NCBI GenBank assembly: GCA_015654575.1
Contig: JAATGR010000141.1
Span: forward strand, 1 to 55,843
DNA from: Actinomycetales bacterium
GTDB taxonomy: Bacteria > Actinomycetota > Actinomycetes > Actinomycetales > Microbacteriaceae
Direction of reading: 5' to 3'
DNA: 55,843 nt
Part shown: positions 46,742 to 55,843 of the stretch, in pieces
Numbering within the stretch: the stretch's first letter is position 1
Layout: every line of letters starts with the position of its first letter
Notes under the pieces: generated by a model
Database searches by the model: none
The model's input: only the letters and a program-made list of their open reading frames with translations
What the model was told of the DNA's origin: nothing
Position numbers and translations under genes: made by a program

Positions 46742-47422
46742 ATGAACACCACCGTCCCGCCGCGTCCCGTCCACGCGCCCGACGTCGTGCTCGACTGGTC
46801 GGAGCCGCTGATCCCGGGGGCGCTGGTCCGCGACGACCGGGTCGCGCCGCGCGCGCCGTGGTCCGCGGTGCTCGCGGCGGGGGACGTTCTGACCATCGTC
46901 GACGTCGGGGGCAACCAGTCCGCCGATTTCCTCGCCTACAACGCCGCCGACACCGCCGAACGCTACAGCGCCGCGGACACGATCGCCTGGCAGGGCAACG
47001 TCTATGTGCGAAGCGGAACAGTGCTGCGCAGCAATCTCGGCCGACCCCTGCTCACCGTCGTCGCCAACGAGGTCGACCGGCAGGACACGATCGGCGGCGC
47101 CTGCGGCAAGGAGTCCAACACGCTCCGATACGGACACCACACGCTCTACCAGCACGGCTGCCGGGAGAACTTCCTCGCCGAAGGTGCCCGGCACGGCCTG
47201 GGTGCGCGTGACCTCGTCTCCAACCTGAACTGGTTCATGAACGTCCCGGTCGAGGCCGACGGGTCATTGGGGATCGTCGACGGCATGTCCGCACCGGGCA
47301 AGCGCGTGGCTCTGCGCGCGGAGCGGGACGTGCTGGTGATCGTCTCCAACTGTCCCCAGATGAACAACCCGTGCAACGACTTCAGCTGCACGCCGCTGCG
47401 CATGCTGGTGACGCGACCGTGA
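46742..47422 (+). CDS. DUF1989 urea-amidolyase-associated protein 2 (carboxyguanidine deiminase subunit-like)
   Basis: LTIVDVGGNQSADFLAYNAADTAERYSAADTI; NCPQMNNPCNDFSCTPLRM. Confidence 0.87.
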   Translation: MNTTVPPRPVHAPDVVLDWSEPLIPGALVRDDRVAPRAPWSAVLAAGDVLTIVDVGGNQSADFLAYNAADTAERYSAADTIAWQGNVYVRSGTVLRSNLGRPLLTVVANEVDRQDTIGGACGKESNTLRYGHHTLYQHGCRENFLAEGARHGLGARDLVSNLNWFMNVPVEADGSLGIVDGMSAPGKRVALRAERDVLVIVSNCPQMNNPCNDFSCTPLRMLVTRP

Positions 47423-50400
47423 CCGGATTCGACACGCTGCTGGTCGCCAACCGCGGGGAGATCGCTCGTCGTATTCTCCGCTCGGCGAAGGAGCGGGGGC
47501 TGCGGACCGTCGCTGTCTACTCCGACGCCGATCGCGCCGCGCCGCACGTACGCGAGGCGGATGCCGCGGTGCGTATCGGGCCCGCCGAGGCGTCCGAGTC
47601 CTATCTGCGACTTGATGCCATCCTGGATGCGGCGCGCACGAGCGGTGCCGGGGCGATCCACCCCGGCTACGGATTCGTCGCCGAGAACCCGGCAGCCGCG
47701 ACCGCGGTGGAGGCGGCGGGCCTCGTCTGGGTCGGCCCGACGCCCGAACAGCTGTCCGCGTTCGGGCTCAAGCACACTGCCCGCGCGCTCGCCGAGGCGG
47801 CGGGCGTTCCGCTGCTGCCGGGGACCGGCATCCTCGGCTCGGTGGAGGAGGCCGAGGATGCGGCTGCGGACATCGGCTACCCCGTGATGCTGAAGGCGAT
47901 CGGCGGTGGCGGCGGTATCGGGATGCGCGCCTGCGGCGACGTCGAGGAGTTGCGGCGCGCCTTCGAGAGCGTCGGACGTCAGGCGCAGGCCAGTTTCGGC
48001 GCGGCCGGGATGTTCCTCGAGAAGCTCGTGCGCCCGGCCCGCCACATCGAGGTGCAACTGTTCGGCGACGGCGCCGGCAGGGTGGCGGTGCTCGGAGACC
48101 GCGACTGCTCGGTGCAGCGCCGCAACCAGAAGGTCATCGAGGAGGCCCCCGCCCCCCGCCTCCCGGACGCGGTGCGCAGCGCCCTGCACGACGGGGCCGC
48201 TGCGCTGGCGCGCAGCGTCGGCTACCGCTCAGCGGGCACGGCGGAGTTCGTGTACGACCCGATCGGCGAGCGCGCCTACTTCCTCGAGGTCAACGCACGG
48301 CTGCAGGTGGAGCACCCGGTGACCGAGGCCGTGTTCGGCGTCGACCTGGTGGGCCTCATGCTCGATCTGGCGGGAGGAGGGCCGTCCGCCCTTCCCGACG
48401 CCTTGTTCTCCGCAGCACTCGAGCCTCGCGGCCACGCTGTCGAGGCCCGCATCTATGCCGAGGACCCCGATCGCGGCTACGCACCCTCGACCGGACTCGT
48501 GACGGCGGTGAGCCTCCCCGGCGGCGACGGCATCCGCGTCGACGGGTGGATCGAGCCGGGTCTGGAGGTCACCCCCTTCTACGATCCGCTGCTGGCCAAG
48601 GTCATCGTGCACGCCGACTCCCGCGACCGGGCGTTCGACGCCCTGCACGACGCCCTCGCCCGAACCCGGATCGACGGCATCGTCACCGGGACCGGCGTGC
48701 TGCGCGAGCTCGCGCTCGACGCGCGCGTGCGTGAGGCCATGCACGACACGTCCACGCTCGACGGCGCCCGCGACCCGGATGCGCGCATCGAGGTCGTCGA
48801 ACCGGGGATGCTCACCACCGTGCAGGACCTCCCCGGCCGGCTGGGCTTCTGGCAGGTCGGCGTGCCGCCGTCCGGACCGATGGACGCGCTGTCCTTCCGC
48901 GAGGCGAACCTCGCCGTCGGCAACGCCGCGGGCGCGCCCGGACTGGAGATCACCCTGAGCGGCCCGGTGCTCACGTTCACCGCGCCGACCGTGGTGTGCG
49001 TCACGGGCGCGCCGCTGCCGGTCACCCTGGACCACGCGACGATTCCGCTGTGGGAGCCGGTGACGGTACCCGCCGGTGCCACGCTGCGCATCGGCACCGC
49101 CGACGGTCCGGGGATCCGCGGCTACCTCGCGGTGCGCGGCGGCATCGACGTGCCCGGCTACCTCGGCAGCGCCGCGACCTTCACGCTGGGGGGCTTCGGC
49201 GGTCACGGCGGCCGCGCCCTCGTCGCCGGAGACGTGCTGAGGGTGGGGCGGGGAGCGTCCGGCGAGGCCGCCGCCACGCCCCCGGAACGGCGCCCGCATC
49301 TCACCGACCGGTGGCGCATCGGTGTCACCGAGGGGCCTCACGCCGCCCCGGAGTTCTTCACCCGCGCCGACATCGACGAGCTCTACGCCGCCGAATACCG
49401 CGTGCAGGTCAACTCCGCCCGCACGGGCGTGCGGCTGACCGGTCCCCAGCCGATCTGGGCGCGCGCCGATGGCGGCGAGGCGGGGCTGCACCCCTCGAAC
49501 ATCCATGACACGCCGTACGCCGTCGGCGCGCTGGACTTCACCGGGGACACGCCGATCATCCTGGGACCCGACGGTCCGAGTCTCGGCGGATTCGTGTGTC
49601 CCGCGGTCGTGGCCAGCGGGGAGCTGTGGAAGATCGGACAGCTGCGTCCCGGCGATGTCGTCCGGTTCGTCCCGGTTCGCGAACAGGACGCCGCGGGTCC
49701 GGCCGCGAAGGGGTCGCTGGCCGCCCCGCCGCTCATCGGAGGCGACGGCGACGACGGGATCATCGCCGTCAGCGAGGCGCGGGTCGAACACGGGCGTGTC
49801 ATCCGGCCGCGTACGACCTATCGCCGTGACGGCGACGACAACCTGCTCGTCGAGTTCGGCGACCAGGTGCTCGATCTCGGCCTGCGGATGCGGGTCCACG
49901 CGCTGCAGCAGCGGCTCGCCGAGCACGCCCCCGCCGGGATCGTCGATGTGACGCCCGGCATTCGCGCGCTGCAGATCCACACGGATGCCTCGGTGCTGCG
50001 CGCGTCCCGCCTGGTTCCATTGATCCGCGAGCTCGACGACGACCTTCCGGCCACCGATCGGCTGGTCGTCCCCTCGCGCGAGGTGCGGCTCCCGCTGTCC
50101 TGGGACGACCCCGCCACGCGACTGGCCATCGAACGATACATGTCCGGGGTGCGCGACGACGCGCCCTGGACCCCGTGGAACATCGAGTTCATTCGACGGA
50201 TCAACGGGCTGGACTCCGTCGAGGACGTGTACCGCACCGTCTTCGACGCCGAGTACATGGTGCTCGGACTCGGCGACGTCTACCTGGGGGCTCCGGTCGC
50301 CACGCCTCTGGACCCCCGTCACCGGCTCGTGACCACGAAGTACAACCCGGCGCGCACGTGGACGGCGGAGAACTCGGTCGGGATCGGCGGTGCCTATCTG

Positions 50401-51027
50401 TGCGTCTACGGCATGGAAGGCCCAGGCGGATACCAGTTCGTGGGGCGCACCGTGCAGGTGTGGAACCGGTTCCGTCGCGGCGGGTTGTTCGCAGATCATC
50501 CCTGGGGGCTGCGATTCTTCGACCGCATCCGCTGGTACCCGGTCTCCGCCGAGGAACTGCTCGAATTGCGTGCCGAGACCGATGCGGGGCGGGGTGAGGT
50601 CGAGACCTCCGAAGGAACCTTCGCCCTCGCCGATCACGAGCGCTTCCTGGCCGAGAACGCCGCGGAGATCGGGCTGTTCCGCCGCCGCCAGCACGCGGCC
50701 TTCGAGCAGGAGAGGGAGCGGTGGCGACGCGCCGGCGAGTTCGATCGCCCGGTCGAGGCGGATGCGGCCCCGACGGCGTCGGCGGAGCCGGAACTGCCGC
50801 AGGGCACGAGCGCGGTGCGCGCGCCCTTCGCCGCCGCGGTGTGGAAGGTCGACGCGGAGGAAGGACAGCGGGTGCATACGGGCGGACGATTGATCGTGTT
50901 GGAGGCGATGAAGATGGAGACGACGGTGACGGCCTCCTCGGACGGGCGCATCGCGGCCGTCTATGTGGCGCCGGGGGACCGCGTGGCGGCGGGGCAGATC
51001 CTCGCAGCGATAGAGGTCTCGCGATGA
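47419..51027 (+). CDS. Urea/guanidine carboxylase (biotin carboxylase + KipI/KipA-like CT + biotin domain)
   Basis: LLVANRGEIARRI; HIEVQLFGD; central KipA-like region; C-terminal biotin motif LEAMKMETTV; about 1200 aa. Confidence 0.95.
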   Translation: MTGFDTLLVANRGEIARRILRSAKERGLRTVAVYSDADRAAPHVREADAAVRIGPAEASESYLRLDAILDAARTSGAGAIHPGYGFVAENPAAATAVEAAGLVWVGPTPEQLSAFGLKHTARALAEAAGVPLLPGTGILGSVEEAEDAAADIGYPVMLKAIGGGGGIGMRACGDVEELRRAFESVGRQAQASFGAAGMFLEKLVRPARHIEVQLFGDGAGRVAVLGDRDCSVQRRNQKVIEEAPAPRLPDAVRSALHDGAAALARSVGYRSAGTAEFVYDPIGERAYFLEVNARLQVEHPVTEAVFGVDLVGLMLDLAGGGPSALPDALFSAALEPRGHAVEARIYAEDPDRGYAPSTGLVTAVSLPGGDGIRVDGWIEPGLEVTPFYDPLLAKVIVHADSRDRAFDALHDALARTRIDGIVTGTGVLRELALDARVREAMHDTSTLDGARDPDARIEVVEPGMLTTVQDLPGRLGFWQVGVPPSGPMDALSFREANLAVGNAAGAPGLEITLSGPVLTFTAPTVVCVTGAPLPVTLDHATIPLWEPVTVPAGATLRIGTADGPGIRGYLAVRGGIDVPGYLGSAATFTLGGFGGHGGRALVAGDVLRVGRGASGEAAATPPERRPHLTDRWRIGVTEGPHAAPEFFTRADIDELYAAEYRVQVNSARTGVRLTGPQPIWARADGGEAGLHPSNIHDTPYAVGALDFTGDTPIILGPDGPSLGGFVCPAVVASGELWKIGQLRPGDVVRFVPVREQDAAGPAAKGSLAAPPLIGGDGDDGIIAVSEARVEHGRVIRPRTTYRRDGDDNLLVEFGDQVLDLGLRMRVHALQQRLAEHAPAGIVDVTPGIRALQIHTDASVLRASRLVPLIRELDDDLPATDRLVVPSREVRLPLSWDDPATRLAIERYMSGVRDDAPWTPWNIEFIRRINGLDSVEDVYRTVFDAEYMVLGLGDVYLGAPVATPLDPRHRLVTTKYNPARTWTAENSVGIGGAYLCVYGMEGPGGYQFVGRTVQVWNRFRRGGLFADHPWGLRFFDRIRWYPVSAEELLELRAETDAGRGEVETSEGTFALADHERFLAENAAEIGLFRRRQHAAFEQERERWRRAGEFDRPVEADAAPTASAEPELPQGTSAVRAPFAAAVWKVDAEEGQRVHTGGRLIVLEAMKMETTVTASSDGRIAAVYVAPGDRVAAGQILAAIEVSR

Positions 51028-52694
51028 CCACGGTGGAGCGCGTGCGCGCCGCCTATGCGCGAAACGCCGGAGCGGACCGCCCCGAGGCGTGGATCACGCT
51101 GCGTCCCGAGGAAGAGGCTCTCGCGGAGGCGGCGGGGATCGATCGCCGTCTCGCCGCGGGGGAGCGGCTCCCGCTCGCGGGAACCGTCGTCGCGGTGAAG
51201 GACAACATTGACGTCGCCGGTATGCCGACCACAGCGGGAAGCCCGGCCTTCGCCTATGAACCGGCGGCGGACGCCCCCGCGGTCGCACGACTGCGCGCGG
51301 CCGGGGCGCTCGTGCTCGGCAAGGCGAACCTGGACCAGTTCGCGACCGGACTGGTCGGCACCCGCAGTCCCTACGGCGCGGTGCGCTGCGCCTGGGACCC
51401 GACCCGCATCTCGGGAGGATCCAGTTCGGGCAGCGCCGTGCTCACCGCACTCGGTGTCGTCGACCTCGCGCTGGGCACCGACACGGCCGGATCCGGGCGG
51501 GTGCCCGCCGCGCTCAACGGGATCGTGGGCGTCAAGCCGACGATCGGCCTCGTCCCGACCACCGGCGTCGTCCCCGCCTGCCGCACGCTCGACTGCGTGA
51601 CCGTGTTCGCCCGCGACCTCGTGCTCGCCCGCGAGGCGGTTGAGATCATGAGCGGCCCGGACGGTGTCGATCCGCTGTGCCGCATCGACACCCCGCCGGC
51701 TCCGCTGGCCGCACGCCCTGTGGTCGCCGTGCCGACCGCCGAGCACCTCGAGGGACTCGCGCCGGGATGGGCGGAGGCGTTCGCCCGTGTTGTGGCGGAG
51801 CTGGCCGCATCCGGGGTCGACATCGTCGAGGTCGACATCGAGCCGCTGCTGGAAGCAGCATCCCTGCTGTACGGGGGTGCCTTCGTCGCCGAGCGCACCG
51901 CCGCGGTGGGCGGGTTCATCGCCGCGCACCCGGAGCTGGTCGGCATCGACATCGACCCGATCGTCGCCGGCATCGTGGCCGCCGGAGCCGCCGCCACGGC
52001 CGCCGACTATTTCCGCGATCGTGAGAGGCTGGACCGTCTGGGGCTGGAGGGGCTGAGTCGCCTGGTGGGTGCGGTGGCGCTGCTGACCCCGACGACCACC
52101 TGGCATCCGACCCTGGCAGAGGTGGCGGCAGATCCGGTGGGCGCCAACTCCAGGATGGGGCGGTACACGAACTTCGCCAACCTGCTCGACCGAAGCGCGC
52201 TCGCCGTGCCCGCCGGCGTCGTCGACGGACGACCGTTCGGGGTCATGCTCACCGGGGCGCCCTTCGCCGACCGCACGCTCGCCCAGCTCGCCGAGCGCAT
52301 CGCCAGCCCACCTGTCGAGCTGCTCGTGGTCGGCGCGCACCTGCGCGGTCAGCCGCTGAACCATCAGCTGGTCGCGGCTGGGGGTACCTTCGTCGCCGAG
52401 GTGCGGACCGCGCCCGACTATCGTCTGTACGCGCTGCCGACCACACCCCCGAAGCCCGGCATGGCGAGGGTGGAGCGGGATGGGGCCGCGATCGCCGGAG
52501 AGGTGTGGCGACTGTCCGCGAGCGGCTTCGGCCGGTTCGTCGCGGCGCTGCCGGAGCCGATGGGCATCTGCTCGACCCGCCTGTCCGACGGGACGAGCGT
52601 CGCGGGTTTCCTGTGCGAGGCGGTCGCGCTGGACGGCGCCGCCGACATCACCTCGTTCGGCGGATGGCGCGCCTATCGGGCGGCGACGGCATGA
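51024..52694 (+). CDS. atzF: Allophanate hydrolase
   Basis: VVAVKDNIDVAGMPTTAGSPAF; GGSSSGSAVLTALGVVDLALGTDTAGSGRVPA; C-terminal extension; ATGA overlap with the carboxylase. Confidence 0.93.
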   Translation: MTTVERVRAAYARNAGADRPEAWITLRPEEEALAEAAGIDRRLAAGERLPLAGTVVAVKDNIDVAGMPTTAGSPAFAYEPAADAPAVARLRAAGALVLGKANLDQFATGLVGTRSPYGAVRCAWDPTRISGGSSSGSAVLTALGVVDLALGTDTAGSGRVPAALNGIVGVKPTIGLVPTTGVVPACRTLDCVTVFARDLVLAREAVEIMSGPDGVDPLCRIDTPPAPLAARPVVAVPTAEHLEGLAPGWAEAFARVVAELAASGVDIVEVDIEPLLEAASLLYGGAFVAERTAAVGGFIAAHPELVGIDIDPIVAGIVAAGAAATAADYFRDRERLDRLGLEGLSRLVGAVALLTPTTTWHPTLAEVAADPVGANSRMGRYTNFANLLDRSALAVPAGVVDGRPFGVMLTGAPFADRTLAQLAERIASPPVELLVVGAHLRGQPLNHQLVAAGGTFVAEVRTAPDYRLYALPTTPPKPGMARVERDGAAIAGEVWRLSASGFGRFVAALPEPMGICSTRLSDGTSVAGFLCEAVALDGAADITSFGGWRAYRAATA

Positions 52695-52785
52695 GCGGAT
52701 CACGGTGCGCGCGACGGACGACCGCTGATGCGGGGCGTGGCATTGTCCCCGGCCCTGGGAATGCGCGACGGCGGGGGCGGCGGCG

Positions 52786-53622
52786 GTGACCGCGTCGCGG
52801 TTGATCGACCACGCCGCCGCGCCGGCTGCGGCCGTGACGGGGCGGCCGCAGCGGGTCGTGCCCATGGTCGTCGGCTACGAGCCGATCGCGGAGGCCGTGT
52901 CGATCGCGGGCGGAAGCTCGTTCCGCTACCTGATGGAGCCGGTCACCGCGGTGGCCGTGGTCTTCGCGCGGGGGTGGTTGCTCATCGACGGAGGATTCGA
53001 TCCCGTGCGGGTGCGGGATGCCGCTTGTCGCCGGGAGAGCTTCGACTACGAGAACTACGCGCCGATCGTCCCGCCGGGCTATCCGCTGTGCGACCAGGTC
53101 GCCGAGGCGGGGCTGGACTGGGCAGACCTGGCCTGCGCACTCCTGACCCATGCGCACTTCGACCACACGGGTGCGGCACGCCTGCTGGCACCGCACCAGC
53201 CGCTCCTGCTGCAGCGTCGGGAGTGGGAGCACGTGCGGGGGACGAGGGATCCGCGCGGGGATTTCCTTTTCCGCGACGATCTCGATCGCGCCGGGCTGAG
53301 CCTGGTGCTGCTCGACGGCGACACGGCGGTGGCACCCGGGGTGACGGCGATCGACACCTCGGGGCACACGCCGGGCCACCAATCGGTCGTGATCGATCTG
53401 CCCGACCGTACGATCGTGGTCGCGGGGGACGCGGCCGATCTGCGCGCGAACGTCGACGGGTGCGTGGCCTGCGGCAGCACCGTGGGGCACGACGGCCCTG
53501 AGCGGGCTCACGCGGCGGCGTCGCGGCTGTCCGCTCTGGATGAGCGTCCCGGAACCGAGGTGTGGCCCGCGCACGATCCCGAGTGGCGCGTCTGGCGGGA
53601 GATCATGCACTCCCGCCGTTGA
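52786..53622 (+). CDS. Metallo-beta-lactamase-fold hydrolase, AHL-lactonase-like
   Basis: LLTHAHFDHTGAARLL (HxHxDH), TSGHTPGHQS, VAGDAADL. Confidence 0.88.
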   Translation: MTASRLIDHAAAPAAAVTGRPQRVVPMVVGYEPIAEAVSIAGGSSFRYLMEPVTAVAVVFARGWLLIDGGFDPVRVRDAACRRESFDYENYAPIVPPGYPLCDQVAEAGLDWADLACALLTHAHFDHTGAARLLAPHQPLLLQRREWEHVRGTRDPRGDFLFRDDLDRAGLSLVLLDGDTAVAPGVTAIDTSGHTPGHQSVVIDLPDRTIVVAGDAADLRANVDGCVACGSTVGHDGPERAHAAASRLSALDERPGTEVWPAHDPEWRVWREIMHSRR

Positions 53623-53647
53623 CTCCGCCACCCGGGGCCGGTTCCGG

Positions 53648-54070
53648 TCAGTCCTCGACGACGCTCACCGTCACCTCGATGTTGCCGCGAGTGGCGTTCG
53701 AGTAGGGGCAGACCTGGTGCGCGGCATCCGCGAGGGCCTGCGCCTGATCGTGCGGCAGGTCGGGGATGACAACCTCGAGCTCGACCGCGAGGCCGAACCC
53801 GCCCTGGCCGTTGGAGCCGATGCCGACGCGCGCGCCCACGCTGGTGTCGTGCAGCGCGACCTTCTGGATGCGCGCGACCGAGAGCAGTGCACTGTGGAAG
53901 CACGCGGCGTAGCCCGAGGCGAACAACAGCTCGGGGTTGAGCGCGCCGCCCGCGCCGCCCATCTCCTTCGGCACCCGCACATCGGCGTTGAGCTGTCCGT
54001 CGGAGGTGGCGACGTGGCCATTGCGGCCGTCGCCGGTGGCCAGTGCCTCGGCGGTGTAGAGGATGTCCAT
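53648..54070 (-). CDS. ohr: Ohr-type organic hydroperoxide resistance protein (OsmC family)
   Basis: NPELLFASGYAACFHSAL and CPYSNATRGNIEV (two catalytic Cys). Confidence 0.94.
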   Translation of the reverse strand: MDILYTAEALATGDGRNGHVATSDGQLNADVRVPKEMGGAGGALNPELLFASGYAACFHSALLSVARIQKVALHDTSVGARVGIGSNGQGGFGLAVELEVVIPDLPHDQAQALADAAHQVCPYSNATRGNIEVTVSVVED

Positions 54071-54085
54071 GGGGTGTTCCTTTCG

Positions 54086-54541
54086 TCAGGCGGATGCGGC
54101 GGGTGCCGCATCCGGTTCGTCCGCGCTCTGCACGCTCGCGGTGAGGCGGTGCAGCGCGTCGAGAAGTTCGTTCGCATCGTCGAGGGCGAGGCCCATGCAT
54201 CGGCCGACCTCGAGCGGCAGGCTCGCGAGATCGGCCCGCAGCGCCTCGCCGCGGTCGGTGAGAGAGATCGTGACCACGCGACCGTCCGCGCGGTCACGGG
54301 ATCGGGCGACCAGGCCCGCGTCGGCCATGCGGCGCAGCAGCGGGGACAGCGTGCCGGAGTCGAGTGCCATGTCGGCGCCGAGCTCGCGGACGGTGCGCGG
54401 CCCGAGCTCCCACAGCTCGACCAGCACGAGGTACTGCGGGTAGGTGAGGTCCCACGGTTCGAGAAGCCGGCGGTAGGCCTGTGTCGTGGCTCTCGACGCG
54501 GAGTAGAGGGAGAAGCACAGCATCTGGTCGAGGGCAGCCAC
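54086..54541 (-). CDS. ohrR: MarR-family regulator, OhrR-like
   Basis: MLCFSLYSASRA (redox Cys), LTYPQYLVLVELWELGPRTVRELGADMALDSGTLSPLLRRM; adjacent to ohr. Confidence 0.9.
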   Translation of the reverse strand: MAALDQMLCFSLYSASRATTQAYRRLLEPWDLTYPQYLVLVELWELGPRTVRELGADMALDSGTLSPLLRRMADAGLVARSRDRADGRVVTISLTDRGEALRADLASLPLEVGRCMGLALDDANELLDALHRLTASVQSADEPDAAPAASA

Positions 54542-54556
54542 GGGATAATGATTTCA

Positions 54557-54578
54557 CACAATTTTATTGTGCACAATA
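54557..54578. promoter_or_regulatory. OhrR-type operator
   Basis: CACAAT-TTT-ATTGTG overlapping the 14-bp palindrome TATTGTGCACAATA, just upstream of ohrR. Confidence 0.65.
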
Positions 54579-54595
54579 TAAATCCGGGCGTCGCG

Positions 54596-54670
54596 GAACT
54601 CAGGACGGATGCCGCCGCGGGCCGAGAATCGCGGCGTCTCGGGGCCCGCCCGCCCGGACGTCCTGAGTTC
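54596..54670. repeat. Intergenic inverted-repeat element, copy 2
   Basis: GAACTCAGGACG (54596-54607) and CGTCCTGAGTTC (54659-54670); same arm core as 4419-4497. Confidence 0.65.
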
Positions 54671-54856
54671 TGGGCCGTGCGTGACGGACAGGATGCCCGT
54701 GGACTGGCGACCCCCTGGCCTGTCGTGTACGGTCGGACTCGTGCCGATCCGTTTCTGTTGTCGCTGAGTGATCTTTCGCGCCCTCCGGCGCCCCTCATCG
54801 ACCGACACGGAGCTCGCAGCCGCTGCTGCAGGCGCCCCTCATCCAGGGACATCCCC

Positions 54857-55843
54857 ATGCGTTACGCGAACAGCGTCGCCGACCTCGTCGGCCACACCCC
54901 CCTCGTCCGCCTCGGCCGCGTCACCGCCGGCATCGGCGCAACGGTGCTCGCCAAACTCGAGTATTTGAACCCGGGCGGGTCGGCCAAGGACCGCATCGCG
55001 CGAAACATCGTCGACGCCGCGGAACGCGACGGTCTGCTCCGGCCCGGCGGCACGATCGTCGAACCCACGAGCGGCAACACCGGCGTCGGGCTTGCGCTGG
55101 TCGCGCTGCAGCGCGGATATCGGATGGTCTTCGTCGTTCCCGACAAGTTCGCCGGCGAGAAGGTCGCGGTGCTCCGCGCGTACGGCGCGAAGGTAGTGGA
55201 GACGCCGACGAATGTGCCGCCCGAACATCCGGACTCCTACTACAGCGTCTCCGATCGTCTCGCCCGGGAGATCCCCGGTGCGTTCAAGCCCAACCAGTTC
55301 GCCAATCCCCACGGTCCCCGCGCGCACTACGAGACGACCGGTCCCGAGATCTGGGGCGACACCGATGGGCGGGTCACGCACTTCGTCGCCGGCATCGGCA
55401 CCGGGGGCACGATCAGCGGCACCGGCCGCCACCTCAAGGAGGTCTCCGGCGGCGCGGTGACCGTCATCGGCGCCGATCCGGTCGGGTCGATCTACTCGGG
55501 CGGCCCGATCCACGGCTATGCGGTCGAGGGCGTCGGGGAGGACTTCCTGCCCGCCACGTTCGACCCAGGCGTCGTCGACGGCTACGAGCGCGTGGCGGAT
55601 GCGGAATCGTTCGCGATGACCCGGCGGCTGGCCCGCGAGGAGGCGCTGCTGGTGGGCGGCTCCAGCGGCATGGCGGTCGTCGCCGCGTTGCGGGTGGCCC
55701 GTGACCTGCCGGATGAGGCCGTGGTGGTGGTGCTGCTGCCGGACCATGGACGCGGCTATCTCAGCAAGATCTACGACGATGACTGGATGCGGGAGCGCGG
55801 GTTCGCCACCTCCGCCGCCGTATCCGACCCGACCCACGCAGGA
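54857..55843 (+). CDS. Cystathionine beta-synthase/cysteine synthase family protein, PLP domain (3' end outside window)
   Basis: VGHTPLVRLG, LEYLNPGGSAKDRIA (PLP Lys), EPTSGNTGVGLA, GIGTGGTISGTGR, YDDDWMRERGF; open at the window edge. Confidence 0.93.
   Translation, partial: MRYANSVADLVGHTPLVRLGRVTAGIGATVLAKLEYLNPGGSAKDRIARNIVDAAERDGLLRPGGTIVEPTSGNTGVGLALVALQRGYRMVFVVPDKFAGEKVAVLRAYGAKVVETPTNVPPEHPDSYYSVSDRLAREIPGAFKPNQFANPHGPRAHYETTGPEIWGDTDGRVTHFVAGIGTGGTISGTGRHLKEVSGGAVTVIGADPVGSIYSGGPIHGYAVEGVGEDFLPATFDPGVVDGYERVADAESFAMTRRLAREEALLVGGSSGMAVVAALRVARDLPDEAVVVVLLPDHGRGYLSKIYDDDWMRERGFATSAAVSDPTHAG

Noticed and set aside
48229-50877. 882-aa ORF on the minus strand
   Set aside because: Antisense shadow of the urea/guanidine carboxylase gene; Arg/Gly/His/Asp-rich translation typical of high-GC non-coding frames.
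50961-52865. 634-aa ORF on the minus strand
   Set aside because: Antisense to allophanate hydrolase and its neighbours; no recognisable motifs and low-complexity composition.
54788-54843. Direct repeat GGCGCCCCTCATC (54788-54800 and 54831-54843) before the cystathionine/cysteine synthase gene
   Set aside because: Only two copies of a GC-rich 13-mer and no structure I can tie to a riboswitch; insufficient support.
1-55843. CRISPR arrays, tRNA/rRNA genes, transposases or phage genes
   Set aside because: None recognised on either strand by eye; a tRNAscan/ISfinder-type search would be needed to exclude divergent cases.

Overview
The window looks like a high-GC actinobacterial chromosome segment (probably Microbacteriaceae-like, by inference). 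It is dominated by a ~40 kb N-compound catabolic island (about 4.5-45.0 kb) headed by a GntR/FCD-type regulator. The island carries a Rieske oxygenase with reductase, a glutamine-synthetase-like (gamma-glutamylation) enzyme, ALDH, four phosphotriesterase (PTE)-family proteins, two hydantoinase/oxoprolinase (HyuA/HyuB) pairs, two amidases, a gamma-glutamyltransferase-like protein, two YtcJ-type amidohydrolases, two further amidohydrolases, two RidA proteins, a RutA-like LLM flavoprotein, a D-amino-acid-oxidase-like protein, and a PotABCD-like transporter with two tandem binding proteins. Two observations stand out. (1) Eight intergenic sites each carry two GGATCC-centred half-sites whose starts are exactly 21 bp apart (one half-site has a single mismatch), which links at least 8 transcription units into one inferred regulon. 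(2) Two of the four PTE-family proteins have lost nearly all canonical metal ligands and share the same replacement residues (R, N, S); two other hydrolases in the same regulon have also lost parts of their metal motifs. Flanking modules are a siderophore/metal ABC transporter and an arylamine N-acetyltransferase on the left. On the right are a TetR-controlled DUF1989/urea(guanidine) carboxylase/allophanate hydrolase module, an AHL-lactonase-like MBL protein, Ohr/OhrR, and a truncated cysteine/cystathionine synthase. All calls come from reading motifs by eye; no database search was run.
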